This document shows, one piece after another, positions 13,090 through 13,738 of a DNA stretch of 13,738 bases (positions are counted from its first letter, which is position 1; each line of letters begins with the position of its first letter). Source of the DNA: Muribaculaceae bacterium (GTDB taxonomy: Bacteria; Bacteroidota; Bacteroidia; Bacteroidales; Muribaculaceae); the NCBI GenBank assembly GCA_021443235.1, contig JABUUJ010000022.1, forward strand, positions 28,282-42,019, written 5' to 3'. The notes under the pieces were generated by a model. That model did no database searches, was not told the DNA's origin, and saw nothing but the letters and a program-made list of their open reading frames with translations. Made by a program: the position numbers and the translations under genes.

Positions 13090-13738
13090 ATGGAAGATAA
13101 ACAGCTCAAACGCGCACTATTCATCGACCGCGACGGCACCATCGCCGTTGAGCCGCCCATCGACTACCAACTCGACTCGTTTGAGAAACTCGAGTTCCTG
13201 CCCGGAGTGATAGGCAGCTTGAGTTTCATCGCCAAACACCTCGACTACGAGCTCGTGATGGTGAGCAATCAAGACGGACTGGGCACCGACTCATTTCCCA
13301 CCGAGACATTTACGGGCCCGCACAACCTCATCATGAAAACACTTGAGGGCGAGGGCGTTACATGGGACGATGTAGTGATCGACGTAACCTTTGAGCACGA
13401 GAACAAGCCCACACGCAAGCCCGGAACAGCGTTACTGGGCAAGTATCTTGACGGCAGCTACGACCTGGCAAAGAGCTATGTGATAGGCGACCGAATCACC
13501 GACATGATGCTCGCCCGCAACCTGGGCGCACAAGGCATCCTCATTGCCGACGACCCCGACGCGGCACGCGAGAAAGTGGCAGAGAACGGACTGGCCGGGC
13601 ATGTTGCCTTGGTTGTCAAAAATTGGCAACAAATCACCGAATACTTGCGTTGTGGAGCGCGCACAGCCACGGTGACACGCAACACCGCCGAGACCAAAAT
13701 CACCGTTGAGCTCGACCTTGACGGCAACGGCAAGTGCG
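13090..13738 (+). CDS. hisB: Bifunctional HisB, histidinol-phosphatase and start of imidazoleglycerol-phosphate dehydratase (partial)
   Basis: 216 codons are visible before the right edge. Residues about 8-185 form a HAD-type phosphatase: motif I DRDGT (13-17, nucleophile Asp13), motif II SNQDGLG (59-65), motif III RKP (109-111) and motif IV GDRITD (133-138). From residue 191, RTATVTRNTAETKITVELDLDG begins the dehydratase domain, so the gene encodes the fused enzyme for the dehydration and phosphatase steps on either side of HisC. In E. coli HisB a zinc site made of three Cys and one His lies before motif III; here the matching stretch is VTFEHENKPTRKP (99-111), with no Cys. I believe this is common in Bacteroidota HisB. 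The start 12 nt after hisC is the only sensible ATG. Confidence 0.95.
   Translation, partial: MEDKQLKRALFIDRDGTIAVEPPIDYQLDSFEKLEFLPGVIGSLSFIAKHLDYELVMVSNQDGLGTDSFPTETFTGPHNLIMKTLEGEGVTWDDVVIDVTFEHENKPTRKPGTALLGKYLDGSYDLAKSYVIGDRITDMMLARNLGAQGILIADDPDAAREKVAENGLAGHVALVVKNWQQITEYLRCGARTATVTRNTAETKITVELDLDGNGKC

Noticed and set aside
1..13738. CRISPR arrays, rRNA or tRNA genes, integrase or transposase genes
   Set aside because: None was seen; all repeats found are short tandem units or palindromes without spacers.

Overview
The window looks like chromosomal DNA of a gut-type Bacteroidales bacterium (Muribaculaceae/Prevotellaceae-like; the family is a guess). Four intergenic regions carry the Bacteroidota sigma-factor promoter (TTTG-like box, 20 or 19 bp spacer, TAnnTTTG box). 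There is a type IX secretion plug-domain (DUF5103) protein, a DUF4143 ATPase, a lipoprotein whose mature end starts Cys-Asp-Asp, and a hisG-hisD-hisC-hisB cluster whose HisB lacks the enterobacterial zinc-site cysteines. Start codons have no clear Shine-Dalgarno sequence, which is normal for this phylum.

Layout. 1-263 (-): start of an Old Yellow Enzyme-type flavin oxidoreductase that runs off the left edge. 220-1485 (-): DUF5103 exported protein with its own promoter. 1486-3535: an AT-rich island holding one DUF4143/AAA ATPase gene, bracketed by related palindromes that share an 11-bp half-site. 3536-5798 (+): two genes for electron-bifurcating ferredoxin:NADP oxidoreductase (NfnA, NfnB), closed by a strong terminator. 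5936-8023 (+): lipoprotein with a six-hairpin glycosidase-like domain. Next come a tandem repeat of stop-containing hexamers and a hairpin, then the convergent CstA-family carrier at 8090-9427 (-). 9526-13738 (+): the histidine biosynthesis operon, cut off inside hisB at the right edge.

The most interesting item lies between cstA and hisG. A strong promoter is followed by a 16-codon ORF (9581-9631) reading MKTASKHHPHLHHHCL, with six His codons. After it come an antiterminator arm that begins directly after the last His codon, and an intrinsic terminator with a T7 tail about 50 bp before hisG. This is a complete classical histidine attenuator with ribosome-stalling geometry, of the kind best known from enteric bacteria. 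Stalling at the His codons would leave 9623-9641 free to pair with 9689-9708 and open the operon. A ribosome that reaches the leader stop codon would cover this arm and allow termination.

HisG, HisD, HisC and HisB supply the first, last, transaminase and dehydratase/phosphatase steps of histidine synthesis. NfnAB links NADH, NADPH and ferredoxin pools, and CstA probably imports peptides or pyruvate. The second item worth attention is the palindrome family around the DUF4143 ATPase, which may mark a mobile or self-recognising unit.
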